15,042 nt of DNA from Erythrobacter sp. (GTDB lineage: Bacteria > Pseudomonadota > Alphaproteobacteria > Sphingomonadales > Sphingomonadaceae). The stretch's first letter is position 1. Every line of letters begins with the position of its first letter. The notes under the pieces were generated by a model, which had not been told where the DNA came from, did not search any database, and saw nothing but the letters and a program-made list of their open reading frames with translations. The DNA lies in the NCBI GenBank assembly GCA_030731635.1, contig JANQTR010000144.1, positions 1 through 15,042 of the forward strand, read 5' to 3'. The translations under genes and the position numbers were made by a program. This document shows positions 7,514 to 14,298 of this stretch, in pieces.

Positions 7514-8049
7514 AAATTCTTGGTCTCCTGCGGCATGCCAAATCGGATTGGGACGACACCAACCAGCGTGATTTCGACCGTGGTCTGAATGATCGCGGGC
7601 GGCAGGGGGCGGCCTTGATCGGCCAGCATATCCGCGACCATGGGATCAAGTGGGATCGGCTGATCGCCAGCCCGGCGGTGCGGGTCAAACTGACGTTGGA
7701 AGGCGCGCTGCCAGCGCTTGCGCCGATCTATGACCAGCGGCTGTATCTCGCCAGTTTCGACACCATCGTCGAGGCGATTGAGGCCCATGCCGGCAGCGGG
7801 GATGATGAAGCACGCGCGATCCTGATTTCAGGCCACAATCCCGGCCTGCAGGATGTGCTGCTGGAACTGGTCGCGCCGGGCAAGGAAAACGACCTGTTCC
7901 GTGAGGCGGTGGTGAAGTTTCCGACCGCCGCCTACGCCGTGCTCGAATGCGATATCGACCATTGGAGCGAGCTGAAACGCTATTGCGCCAAGCTGGTCCA
8001 TTTCGCGCGCCCCCGCGATCTCGACCCGGCATTGGGGCCGCAGACCTAA
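7510..8049 (+). CDS. SixA-type phosphohistidine phosphatase (histidine phosphatase superfamily)
   Basis: This 179-residue cytoplasmic protein belongs to the histidine phosphatase (phosphoglycerate-mutase-like) superfamily. Its RHAKS motif (R8-H9) carries the nucleophilic histidine. The other active-site elements are SPAVR (54-58) and GHNPGL with H109. The RHAKSDW start and DRxLxxRG-like segment (DFDRGLNDRGRQGA) match SixA, which in E. coli removes phosphate from histidines of phosphotransfer proteins. Whether this protein acts on a phosphorelay or a nitrogen-PTS protein here cannot be told. Its length is slightly above that of E. coli SixA. It starts inside the helicase stop codon (ATGA) behind a good AAGGAG, so the two genes form a translationally coupled pair. 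The downstream permease gene is convergent, 11 bases away, and no hairpin terminator is seen between them. Confidence 0.9.
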   Translation: MKILGLLRHAKSDWDDTNQRDFDRGLNDRGRQGAALIGQHIRDHGIKWDRLIASPAVRVKLTLEGALPALAPIYDQRLYLASFDTIVEAIEAHAGSGDDEARAILISGHNPGLQDVLLELVAPGKENDLFREAVVKFPTAAYAVLECDIDHWSELKRYCAKLVHFARPRDLDPALGPQT

Positions 8050-8060
8050 CGCACAAACGC

Positions 8061-11000
8061 TTAAGTCACCGGCACCAGATTATCGTCCGAATCGCGGTCG
8101 ATGTAGAAGTTGTAGGGATCAACCCCAGCGAACAGAGGTTTTTTCGCTGTCACCACTTCCACCGTCTGCTTGCCCGCATGCAGCGGATAGCGCTGTAGCG
8201 ACAGCACGTTGGCCTTGGCAAAGGCTCCGGTCCCGGGCCGCGCGGTGAACACGCCAACTTCGATGCTTTCGGCCAGCCGTGCCGGCGTTTCCTTGCCCTT
8301 GCCGTCGGCGGTGAACTTGCCCGCGTCGATCGTGATGCGGGTCGTCCATTTGCCATCAGCGCGCTTGGAGCTCACCGCTTCCTTGGCTTTGAGGTCATAG
8401 ATCGTGATCTGTTCGAACAGGTCGGTGATCAGGGCCTGCTGCTCGGGCGTTTTCGCCTCCTTGCGCAACTCGGCGATCAGATCGAGGCTGCGCGGATAAG
8501 GTGCGCCCTTGAACTTGTAGCGGGCCACCAGCCGCGCCAGTGCGCGGTTGACCGCATCCTCGCCCAGCCGGTGCTGCAAAAGATACATCACCAAAGAGCC
8601 CTTGCGGTAGTGAATGTATTGCTGGTTCTCGACTCTCATCAGGGGCTGTTCGTCCAATACATCGGATTTGCGCCCGCCAAGATACTGATCAAGCTCGAAC
8701 TTGAGGAACCGGCGGATCTTGTCTTCGCCGTAAAGCTCTTTCATCACCATCAGCGCGCTGTATTGCGCCAGCGTTTCCGACAGCAGCGTCGATCCCTGCA
8801 TGTCGCCGCCTATGATCTGGTGCGCCCAATATTGGTGCGCCAGCTCGTGCGCGGTGACATAGGAGACGTAGTCGATCGTTTCGGGATCGCGCACGTCAGC
8901 GGCAAAGCCGATGCTTTCGGAATAGGGCATCGTGCCCGCAAACGCCTGCGCAAAGCTGTCATAGCCCGGAAATTCAATGATGCGGGCATAGCCGAACTGA
9001 TACGGCCCGAAATTGCGTTCATAATAGCCGAGCGAGATCTTCATCGCCTTCAGCATTCCGGGCACGTTCCACGCATGGCGCGGATCGTGATATACGCTCA
9101 ATTGCACGTCGCCATATCGGTCTTCGGCCACGGCATAGCGCGCCGATTGCACTGAGAAGTAATTGAGGATCGGCGCGGGGCTTGTGAACACCGCAGTGCG
9201 GCGGCCATCCTTGACCACGTCCGACACCTTGTCGCCCGGCGCAATCGGCACCTGATCAGCCGCCGTGCTGATGGTGATGCGCGAATTGACCCAATCGGCA
9301 TGGACGTAGTTTTCGCGCTGTGCCCTGGTATCTTCAAGCTTGGCGGTGCGCAGCTCGTCGGGCAGGCCCTGCCGCCGCCGCACGGTGCGATCCTGCAACA
9401 AGCTGCGCTGGTCCATGCCGATGATCGGGGCGAAGGTGAGATTATTCACGAAAGTCCCATTGTCGACGACGTCGGTCGCCGCCCCGCTGTTGGCAAATCC
9501 GCGCCGCCGCAGGTTCGAGGTGAAATCGAGCCGGGTTGTCGCCCCGGGAGCCAGCGGCGTATCGAAACGATAGATCCGGTGGTCGAAGTCCTTGTCATCC
9601 ACCGCAAGCTTTGCCCCGGCGACATCAAGGCGGGGGTATTCGACACCGTCATCGCCCAACCGCACATGCAGCTCGCGGATGGGCACGCCGCTATCGTTGC
9701 GCATCAGGTAATAGCCAGTCGTCGCCATGCGCCGTTCGTCGGGATAGATCGCGACATCGAAGGCAGCGTCAGTCACGACCGGACGCGGCAGGTCGGCATA
9801 TTTGAGGTATTTGCGTTCGTAATCGGCGACCAGTTTCTCGCGTTCATCAGACGTCTGGTAGGTGTTGAGCACCTTGATGTTCTGGTAGATCACCACACCG
9901 GTGCCGATCATCCCTGCCAGCGCTGCCACCGCCACGCCGCCCGAAGCGAGATTGATGCGCCTGCCAATGCCCTTGATCCGCGGCCACACGGCCACCACCG
10001 TCCCGCGCGGCCAGGCCCAGTGCGCGAAGACCAGCAGCAGCACCCCGAAACACGCCCAATAGGCCCGCGCAATCAGCCCGCCGACCCAGAAGCCGCCGGT
10101 GCCGTTCATATCGCTAAGCGGTTCGCCCGGCCCACCGCCGTACGAATAGAGCATGTTGTTATAGCCAAGGTTCGAAAGGAAGATGCGGCTGACGAACCAG
10201 ATCAGCATCAGACCCCAACCGACATACTTGTTGGGGCTGAGGACCTGAAAGAACACCGCCAGCACCGCGATCATGAGCAGGTCGATGCTCTGCGGCAGCA
10301 CATAGGCGACCAGATAGAGCCCGACATCAATGCTCGGCGCGCCCATCACGAGTTGGTACACCAGCCCCGACAGCATCCCGGCCAGCGATATCGCCAGCAG
10401 GACAACAAACACCGCGACAACCTTGGGCACGAAGATCGTCCACGCCGGCGCAGGCGCGGCGTCGATGATCTCGTTGATCTTCACGTCGCGCTCGCGCCAC
10501 ACCAGCTCGCCGCCATAGAATACCGCGATAATGAGGTTGAACAGCGTTGTCCCGCCGGTCACCGCATCGACGACATTGGCGGTCAGCGGATAAGACGGCG
10601 TCCCGTACAGCGTCTGCGCGAACACCAGATTGAAAGCGGTGAACGCCAACGCGATCAGCAGCAGCACGATCAGGCCGGGGCTTTTGACCACCAGCAGGGT
10701 TTCAACCTTCAGCCGCGCCCAGAACGTCACCAGCGCATGACCGGCGCCAAAGCTGCGGGCCACAGGCGCGGCAAGCGGCTGCGGGCGGGTCGCATCGCTC
10801 AAGGTAGCCTGGCTGGCCTGCTTGGCCAGTCTCCGCTGCCGCCAGCGCGACGGGGCACGCTCAGTCATGCTGAACCGCGCCCAGGCAATGCCGAGGAACA
10901 GCGCCGCCCAGCCCAAGGTGATCAGACGGTTGATGAGCAGGTTGCCTTCCAGCGGGATCGGCCGCGTGTTCATTTCAGCCGCAGTCCAGTACCGCGACAC

Positions 11001-11660
11001 TTCGCCGATCGCGCCGATTGCCATCGGTTCGAACTGCGCGGCGGCATCCTGATAATCAGGCTCGCTGCCCAGAACTGCGCTAACCGTAAGATAGCCCATC
11101 ACCAGAACCAGCACCCCGATATAGCTCGCCAGCATCGACCGGGTGATCGTGGCAAGGCTGAACAACAGCGCCGATGACAGGATCAGGTTGGGAATGGCGA
11201 TGATCAGGAACGGCCAGGCATAGGCCATAAAGCCCCCCGGCCCCACGGTCTCGGGATCGACCCACGGCATCGCCGCACCAAGTGCAATACCGAAAGGCAC
11301 CGCCATATAGCCGAGCGTCGCGATCGCCAGCCCGCCGATAAAGCGTCCCGCAAGGAAGCTGGATCGGCCCACCGGTGTCGCGCGGATCATCGGTCCGAAA
11401 CCTGTCGTATCGTCGCGCACCACGGCGTTGGCGACAAACGAGGTGATGACGAAGAGGTAGAACAGGCTGAGCAGCGCCAGCGCGTTGGTAATCGCAAAAG
11501 GCGAGTTTTCATGCACCGCGCCGGGCGTGCCGATGCTGAGATTGGCGCTGGCGGCGATGCCGAATCCGAGCAGAAAGAAAATCGCGACCGAGACCCAGAA
11601 GACCGGGTTTTTGAGCTGATAGCGGATTTCGAACGCGGCGAGGCGGGCGGTGAGCATCAT
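8061..11660 (-). CDS. ABC-2 permease / M1-like zinc aminopeptidase fusion protein
   Basis: This 1199-residue membrane protein combines two transport halves with a metallopeptidase domain. Residues ~1-265 and ~315-550 are two ABC-2 permease modules of about six helices each. They share a pattern (R[ED].D....I.A.P) near 82-95 and 390-403, which suggests internal duplication. A further helix (~572-592) leads into a ~600-residue soluble region with the zinc motif HELAH (938-942), followed 20 residues on by the likely third ligand E962 in LLSETLAQYSAL. The GAMEN exopeptidase motif of classical M1 enzymes is not seen; the matching region reads FAGTMPYSESIGF. The Arg/Lys-rich loop before the last helix (550-570) implies that the peptidase is periplasmic. 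The first of two ATG codons (11658-11660) is ten bases from AAGGAGG. The ATPase gene lies directly upstream in the same operon. The substrate is unknown. Confidence 0.92.
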   Translation of the reverse strand: MMLTARLAAFEIRYQLKNPVFWVSVAIFFLLGFGIAASANLSIGTPGAVHENSPFAITNALALLSLFYLFVITSFVANAVVRDDTTGFGPMIRATPVGRSSFLAGRFIGGLAIATLGYMAVPFGIALGAAMPWVDPETVGPGGFMAYAWPFLIIAIPNLILSSALLFSLATITRSMLASYIGVLVLVMGYLTVSAVLGSEPDYQDAAAQFEPMAIGAIGEVSRYWTAAEMNTRPIPLEGNLLINRLITLGWAALFLGIAWARFSMTERAPSRWRQRRLAKQASQATLSDATRPQPLAAPVARSFGAGHALVTFWARLKVETLLVVKSPGLIVLLLIALAFTAFNLVFAQTLYGTPSYPLTANVVDAVTGGTTLFNLIIAVFYGGELVWRERDVKINEIIDAAPAPAWTIFVPKVVAVFVVLLAISLAGMLSGLVYQLVMGAPSIDVGLYLVAYVLPQSIDLLMIAVLAVFFQVLSPNKYVGWGLMLIWFVSRIFLSNLGYNNMLYSYGGGPGEPLSDMNGTGGFWVGGLIARAYWACFGVLLLVFAHWAWPRGTVVAVWPRIKGIGRRINLASGGVAVAALAGMIGTGVVIYQNIKVLNTYQTSDEREKLVADYERKYLKYADLPRPVVTDAAFDVAIYPDERRMATTGYYLMRNDSGVPIRELHVRLGDDGVEYPRLDVAGAKLAVDDKDFDHRIYRFDTPLAPGATTRLDFTSNLRRRGFANSGAATDVVDNGTFVNNLTFAPIIGMDQRSLLQDRTVRRRQGLPDELRTAKLEDTRAQRENYVHADWVNSRITISTAADQVPIAPGDKVSDVVKDGRRTAVFTSPAPILNYFSVQSARYAVAEDRYGDVQLSVYHDPRHAWNVPGMLKAMKISLGYYERNFGPYQFGYARIIEFPGYDSFAQAFAGTMPYSESIGFAADVRDPETIDYVSYVTAHELAHQYWAHQIIGGDMQGSTLLSETLAQYSALMVMKELYGEDKIRRFLKFELDQYLGGRKSDVLDEQPLMRVENQQYIHYRKGSLVMYLLQHRLGEDAVNRALARLVARYKFKGAPYPRSLDLIAELRKEAKTPEQQALITDLFEQITIYDLKAKEAVSSKRADGKWTTRITIDAGKFTADGKGKETPARLAESIEVGVFTARPGTGAFAKANVLSLQRYPLHAGKQTVEVVTAKKPLFAGVDPYNFYIDRDSDDNLVPVT

Positions 11661-11670
11661 GTTGCGCAGC

Positions 11671-11678
11671 CCTCCTTA
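11671..11678 (-). promoter_or_regulatory. Strong Shine-Dalgarno fused to the ATPase stop codon
   Basis: On the minus strand the ATPase stop reads straight into the next ribosome site, as TAAGGAGG, ten bases before the permease/peptidase ATG at 11658-11660. This decides the start of the downstream gene and suggests coupled translation of the two subunits. Confidence 0.8.
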
Positions 11679-12572
11679 CGCGGCTTGCGCGGCAGGGGCG
11701 GCTTCGCGGCGGGTTTCAGCGAGCGTCGTAAAGTACACGTCCTCAAGCCCGCCCGAAACTGGTGTGAAGCCTTCAGGCTGGCTATCGGCGAGCACGTGGA
11801 CGACGATGTCGCCTGCAAAGAACCGGTGCGAGATGACCTCGTAATCGGCCTGCATCGCGGATAGCTGCGTGTGCGGCACGGTCTTCTGCCACACCCGCCC
11901 CTTGGTGCGCGCGATCAGGTCATGCGGCGCGCCTTCCAGCCGCAGCTTGCCGCCCGCCAGCACCGCCATGCGCGGGCACAGGTCAGCCACGTCATCAACG
12001 ATATGGGTCGACAGGATCACCACAACATTCTCGCCAATCCCGGCGAGCAGGTTGAGGAAGCGGTTGCGTTCTTCGGGATCGAGCCCGGCGGTGGGTTCAT
12101 CAACGATGATCAGTTGCGGATCGCCGATCAGCGCCTGCGCGATGCCAAAGCGCTGGCGCATCCCGCCCGAAAACCCCGCAATCGCCTTGCCGCGCACCGC
12201 CCACAGATTGGTCTGATTAAGCAGGTGGCTGACCACCTCGCGCCGCGCCTTGCCATCGGTGATACCTTTCAGCACCGCCATGTGATCGAGCATGTCATAG
12301 GCCGAAATGCGCGGATAGACGCCAAAATCCTGCGGCAGATAGCCGAGCGTGCGGCGCAGCCGGTCGGGCTCGGCCAGCACGTCGATATCGTTGAACCGGA
12401 TGCTACCCTGTGTGGGCGCCTGCAGGCACGCAATGGTGCGCATCAGCGTCGATTTGCCCGCGCCATTGGGGCCCAGTAGCCCGAACATCCCCTTGGGGAT
12501 CGACAGCGTCACATCGTCTAGCGCGCGCGTACCATTGGGATAGACGTGGCTGACGCCGCTGAGTTCGAGCAT
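11676..12572 (-). CDS. ABC transporter ATP-binding protein
   Basis: This 298-residue cytoplasmic ATPase should power the permease/peptidase fusion encoded 15 bases downstream. It has the full nucleotide-binding set: Walker A GPNGAGKST (34-42), Q-loop Q81 in LPQDFG, signature SGGMRQ (135-140), Walker B LIIVDEP (154-160) with D-loop AGLD (162-165), and switch His190 in LSTHIVDD. The Gly-Met at the signature and the 'LEDVYF' tail motif (~275-280) are typical of ATPases paired with ABC-2 permeases (the CcmA/drug-exporter branch). The C-terminal extension of about 80 residues after the core ends in an Ala/Pro-rich tail. The ATG (12570-12572) has AGGGG about six bases upstream on the minus strand, a clear ribosome site. 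Because the permease carries both halves, a homodimer of this ATPase on one permease chain is the likely complex. Confidence 0.94.
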   Translation of the reverse strand: MLELSGVSHVYPNGTRALDDVTLSIPKGMFGLLGPNGAGKSTLMRTIACLQAPTQGSIRFNDIDVLAEPDRLRRTLGYLPQDFGVYPRISAYDMLDHMAVLKGITDGKARREVVSHLLNQTNLWAVRGKAIAGFSGGMRQRFGIAQALIGDPQLIIVDEPTAGLDPEERNRFLNLLAGIGENVVVILSTHIVDDVADLCPRMAVLAGGKLRLEGAPHDLIARTKGRVWQKTVPHTQLSAMQADYEVISHRFFAGDIVVHVLADSQPEGFTPVSGGLEDVYFTTLAETRREAAPAAQAA

Positions 12573-12719
12573 GATGTTCCCCTGTGTTCAGTCGGATGAG
12601 TGACCGCCCCTATAGTAACCCGATGATCGGCTGTGGGAAGCTGCACCCGTGGAATGGTTCATGCATTTCATCGGCATGTTTGACGCCGGTCGATGCGGGT
12701 TTGTCGCTGGGCGGGGGCC
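12573..12719 (-). promoter_or_regulatory. Upstream region of the ABC ATPase-permease operon
   Basis: This 147-base gap between the soxR stop and the ATPase start should hold the operon promoter. A TACTAT near 12610-12616 (minus strand) is a possible -10, but the matching -35 region is poor. No hairpin with a T-run follows soxR, so some read-through from soxR into the ABC genes is possible. No clear operator repeat is present. Confidence 0.25.
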
Positions 12720-13172
12720 TCAGCCAATCAGCTTGCGCGGCCCCGGCCCTTGCGCTGCCAGCGCATCGTCGGGATTCCAAAGCGCGCAAAGTTCAAGGCT
12801 CAGGCAACCGCAACCGATGCACCCATCGAGCCGGTCGCGGGTGCGGGTGAGTTCGGCGATGCGTTGATCGAGCCGGACGCGGATTGCGGCGCTGATCGCC
12901 TGCCAATCATCGGCTGTGGGCGTGCGGCCCTGCGGCAATTTGCGCAGTTCAGTCTCGATTTCGGTCAACGACAGGCCCAGCCGCTGGGCGATCAGGATAA
13001 AACTGAGCCGGCGGATATCGGACCGCAGGAAGCGCCGCTGGTTGCCGCCACTGCGCACTGGCTCGATCAGCCGCTTGTCCTCGTAAAACCGGATCGCCGA
13101 GACGCTAATGCCGGTGCGACGCGCCATTTCGCCAATCGGGATGAGGTCGGACGGCTTGAGGCGGGCAGGCAT
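12720..13172 (-). CDS. soxR: Redox-sensitive MerR-family activator SoxR
   Basis: This 150-residue DNA-binding regulator uses a [2Fe-2S] cluster to sense redox-cycling compounds and then activates target promoters by untwisting a long spacer. It has an N-terminal MerR winged helix (IPIGEMARRTGISVSAIRFYE, ~11-31, then GGNQRRF), a dimerisation helix (~88-115), and the diagnostic cluster motif CIGCGCLSLELC, with cysteines at 118, 121, 123 and 129. That spacing (CX2CXCX5C) is exactly that of E. coli SoxR, and length and C-terminus (NPDDALAAQGPG) also match. I chose the ATG at 13170-13172; a GTG at 13182-13184 would add four residues. No soxS gene is present, as expected outside enterics, where SoxR controls its targets directly. 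It is divergent from the VOC gene, with a SoxR box between them. Confidence 0.95.
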   Translation of the reverse strand: MPARLKPSDLIPIGEMARRTGISVSAIRFYEDKRLIEPVRSGGNQRRFLRSDIRRLSFILIAQRLGLSLTEIETELRKLPQGRTPTADDWQAISAAIRVRLDQRIAELTRTRDRLDGCIGCGCLSLELCALWNPDDALAAQGPGPRKLIG

Positions 13173-13191
13173 CGGCAGTCTCACAAATAGC

Positions 13192-13222
13192 TTGATCTCA
13201 AGTTAGGTTGAGATTGCACAAT
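13192..13222 (+). promoter_or_regulatory. SoxR-type promoter with 19-bp spacer for the VOC gene
   Basis: TTGATC (13192-13197) and CACAAT (13217-13222) form a -35/-10 pair separated by 19 bases. This overlong spacing is the hallmark of promoters activated by MerR-family proteins. The SoxR palindrome sits inside the spacer. The pair points to the VOC gene, with a leader of about 60 bases. Confidence 0.65.
13195..13214. promoter_or_regulatory. SoxR box (operator palindrome)
   Basis: The two half-sites ATCTCAA and TTGAGAT are a perfect 7-bp inverted repeat around a 6-base centre (GTTAGG). The core CTCAAGTTA..TTGAG differs from the E. coli soxS operator, as I recall it (CCTCAAGTTAACTTGAGG), at only a few positions. 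It lies 22 bases upstream of the soxR start, so it may serve both the VOC gene and soxR itself. Confidence 0.8.
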
Positions 13223-13288
13223 GGGCAAGTTCATTGATTCGCACCGCTTCCAGCGTGTGTTTCATCAACTTGCGAAAGGACATATGCG

Positions 13289-13660
13289 ATGCGCACCGCC
13301 CATCTCGAACACGTCAACATCACCGTCAGCGACCCCGATCGCTCCGCCGCTCTGCTCGAACAGCTTTGCGGTTGGCACGAACGGTGGCGCGGACCGTCGC
13401 AGCTGGGCGGGTGGACCATCCATGTCGGGACGGACCGCGAATATCTGGCAATCTACACCCACTCCAGCCCGGTGCCGCGCTTCACCAAAGGCCAGCCGCT
13501 CAATCATATCGGACTGGTGGTCGACGACCTCGATGCTGCCGAAAGGGTCGTGAAAGATGCCGGGCTTATCCCCTTCAACCACGCCGATTACGAACCCGGT
13601 CGGCGGTTCTACTTTTTCGACTGGGACGGGATCGAGTTCGAAATCGTGAGCTACGCCTAA
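13289..13660 (+). CDS. VOC-family (glyoxalase/bleomycin-resistance fold) protein
   Basis: This 123-residue protein shows the two beta-alpha-beta-beta-beta units of the vicinal oxygen chelate superfamily, the first opening with TAHLEHVNITVSDPDRSAAL and the second with PLNHIGLVVDDLDAAE. Candidate metal ligands are H8, H73 and E118 (in GIEFEIVSY); the first-half acidic ligand may be E51. Members include glyoxalase I, extradiol dioxygenases and antibiotic-binding proteins, and sequence alone does not say which this is. Small size and normal domain length suggest a homodimer. The ATG at 13289 follows AAAGGA with an 8-base gap. A SoxR box and a long-spacer promoter upstream suggest induction by redox-cycling compounds, so detoxification or binding of such a compound, or of an oxidation product, is plausible. 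Its stop codon overlaps that of the convergent SRAP gene. Confidence 0.9.
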   Translation: MRTAHLEHVNITVSDPDRSAALLEQLCGWHERWRGPSQLGGWTIHVGTDREYLAIYTHSSPVPRFTKGQPLNHIGLVVDDLDAAERVVKDAGLIPFNHADYEPGRRFYFFDWDGIEFEIVSYA

Positions 13661-14286
13661 AGCAGCCCCGGCTGGCTGGCCGTCCGTCTGAACCAAGGAT
13701 CAGGCGTGCGGTCGATCGCCAGAGGCCCCGCCCACGCCCGGCACAGTCCCAACGCCTCATCCGTATGATCGCCCGTCCACCGCGCCTGATCCTCGGGCGC
13801 GAGCAGCACCGGCATCCGACTGTGCACAGCGGCGGCATCCGATCCGGCGCTGTCGGTCATCACCATCGCATAGCAGGCGCCCCATTCGTCGCTCTGCCGC
13901 CACACCCCCGCAACGGCGAACACAGGATCGCCGGGCAGCGCCATCCACGTGCGGGTCATGGCGCCCTTTGGCCCCTCAGCCTCGGCCCAGGCAGTAAGCG
14001 GGATCAGGCAGCGGCGTTCCGCAAACGCATGGCGCCAGAAGAAACTTTCAAGCTTGTCCGTGCGAGCGTTGTTGACCGGCTTGGGCTTGAGCGGCTGACC
14101 TTGCTTGCCTTTGAGCGCCAGCGGAAAGCCCCAGGTCATAGCCTGCAGTTTGCCTTCTGCGACGACAAGGCCGGGTGTGCCGGGATAGACCTCCTCACCG
14201 AAATTCGCGCCTTCGGCCATGTCCACCGCATCGAACCACGCGGCAACTTCGCTGCGGGTCTTGGTCATGCGGTAGAGGTTGCACAT
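13657..14286 (-). CDS. SRAP-family protein (YedK/HMCES-type abasic-site DNA-protein crosslinker)
   Basis: This 209-residue protein starts MCNLYR, so Met removal would expose the catalytic Cys2. In YedK and HMCES that residue forms a thiazolidine crosslink to abasic sites in single-stranded DNA. The other active-site residues are recognisable: N73 in NNAR, E102 in CLIPLTAWAEAEG, and H155 in HSRMPVLL. The usual GFYEW motif around the glutamate is changed to AWAEA, though the Glu itself is kept. Length fits the family. The role by family is protection of abasic sites during replication. The gene follows ubiA by 12 bases on the same strand, so it is probably co-transcribed with it. Its TAG stop shares bases with the TAA of the convergent VOC gene (4-base overlap). 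The ribosome site is weak. Confidence 0.92.
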   Translation of the reverse strand: MCNLYRMTKTRSEVAAWFDAVDMAEGANFGEEVYPGTPGLVVAEGKLQAMTWGFPLALKGKQGQPLKPKPVNNARTDKLESFFWRHAFAERRCLIPLTAWAEAEGPKGAMTRTWMALPGDPVFAVAGVWRQSDEWGACYAMVMTDSAGSDAAAVHSRMPVLLAPEDQARWTGDHTDEALGLCRAWAGPLAIDRTPDPWFRRTASQPGLL

Positions 14287-14298
14287 CAGCCAGCTCGC

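Noticed and set aside
9300..11177. A 625-codon open frame on the + strand opposite the permease/peptidase gene
   Set aside because: Its product is rich in Arg, His, Gln and Pro with no domain pattern, while the minus strand encodes an unmistakable protein. Long antisense frames are common in GC-rich DNA.
12623..12867. Short + strand frames between the ABC ATPase and soxR genes
   Set aside because: They have no ribosome site and run antisense into soxR codons. One begins MEWFMHFIGMFDAG, but I see no family resemblance.
11600..13300. Possibility that soxR and the ABC/peptidase operon form one redox-regulated system
   Set aside because: They are on the same strand but separated by 147 bases, and I see no SoxR box before the ATPase gene. 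Read-through is possible but not supported.
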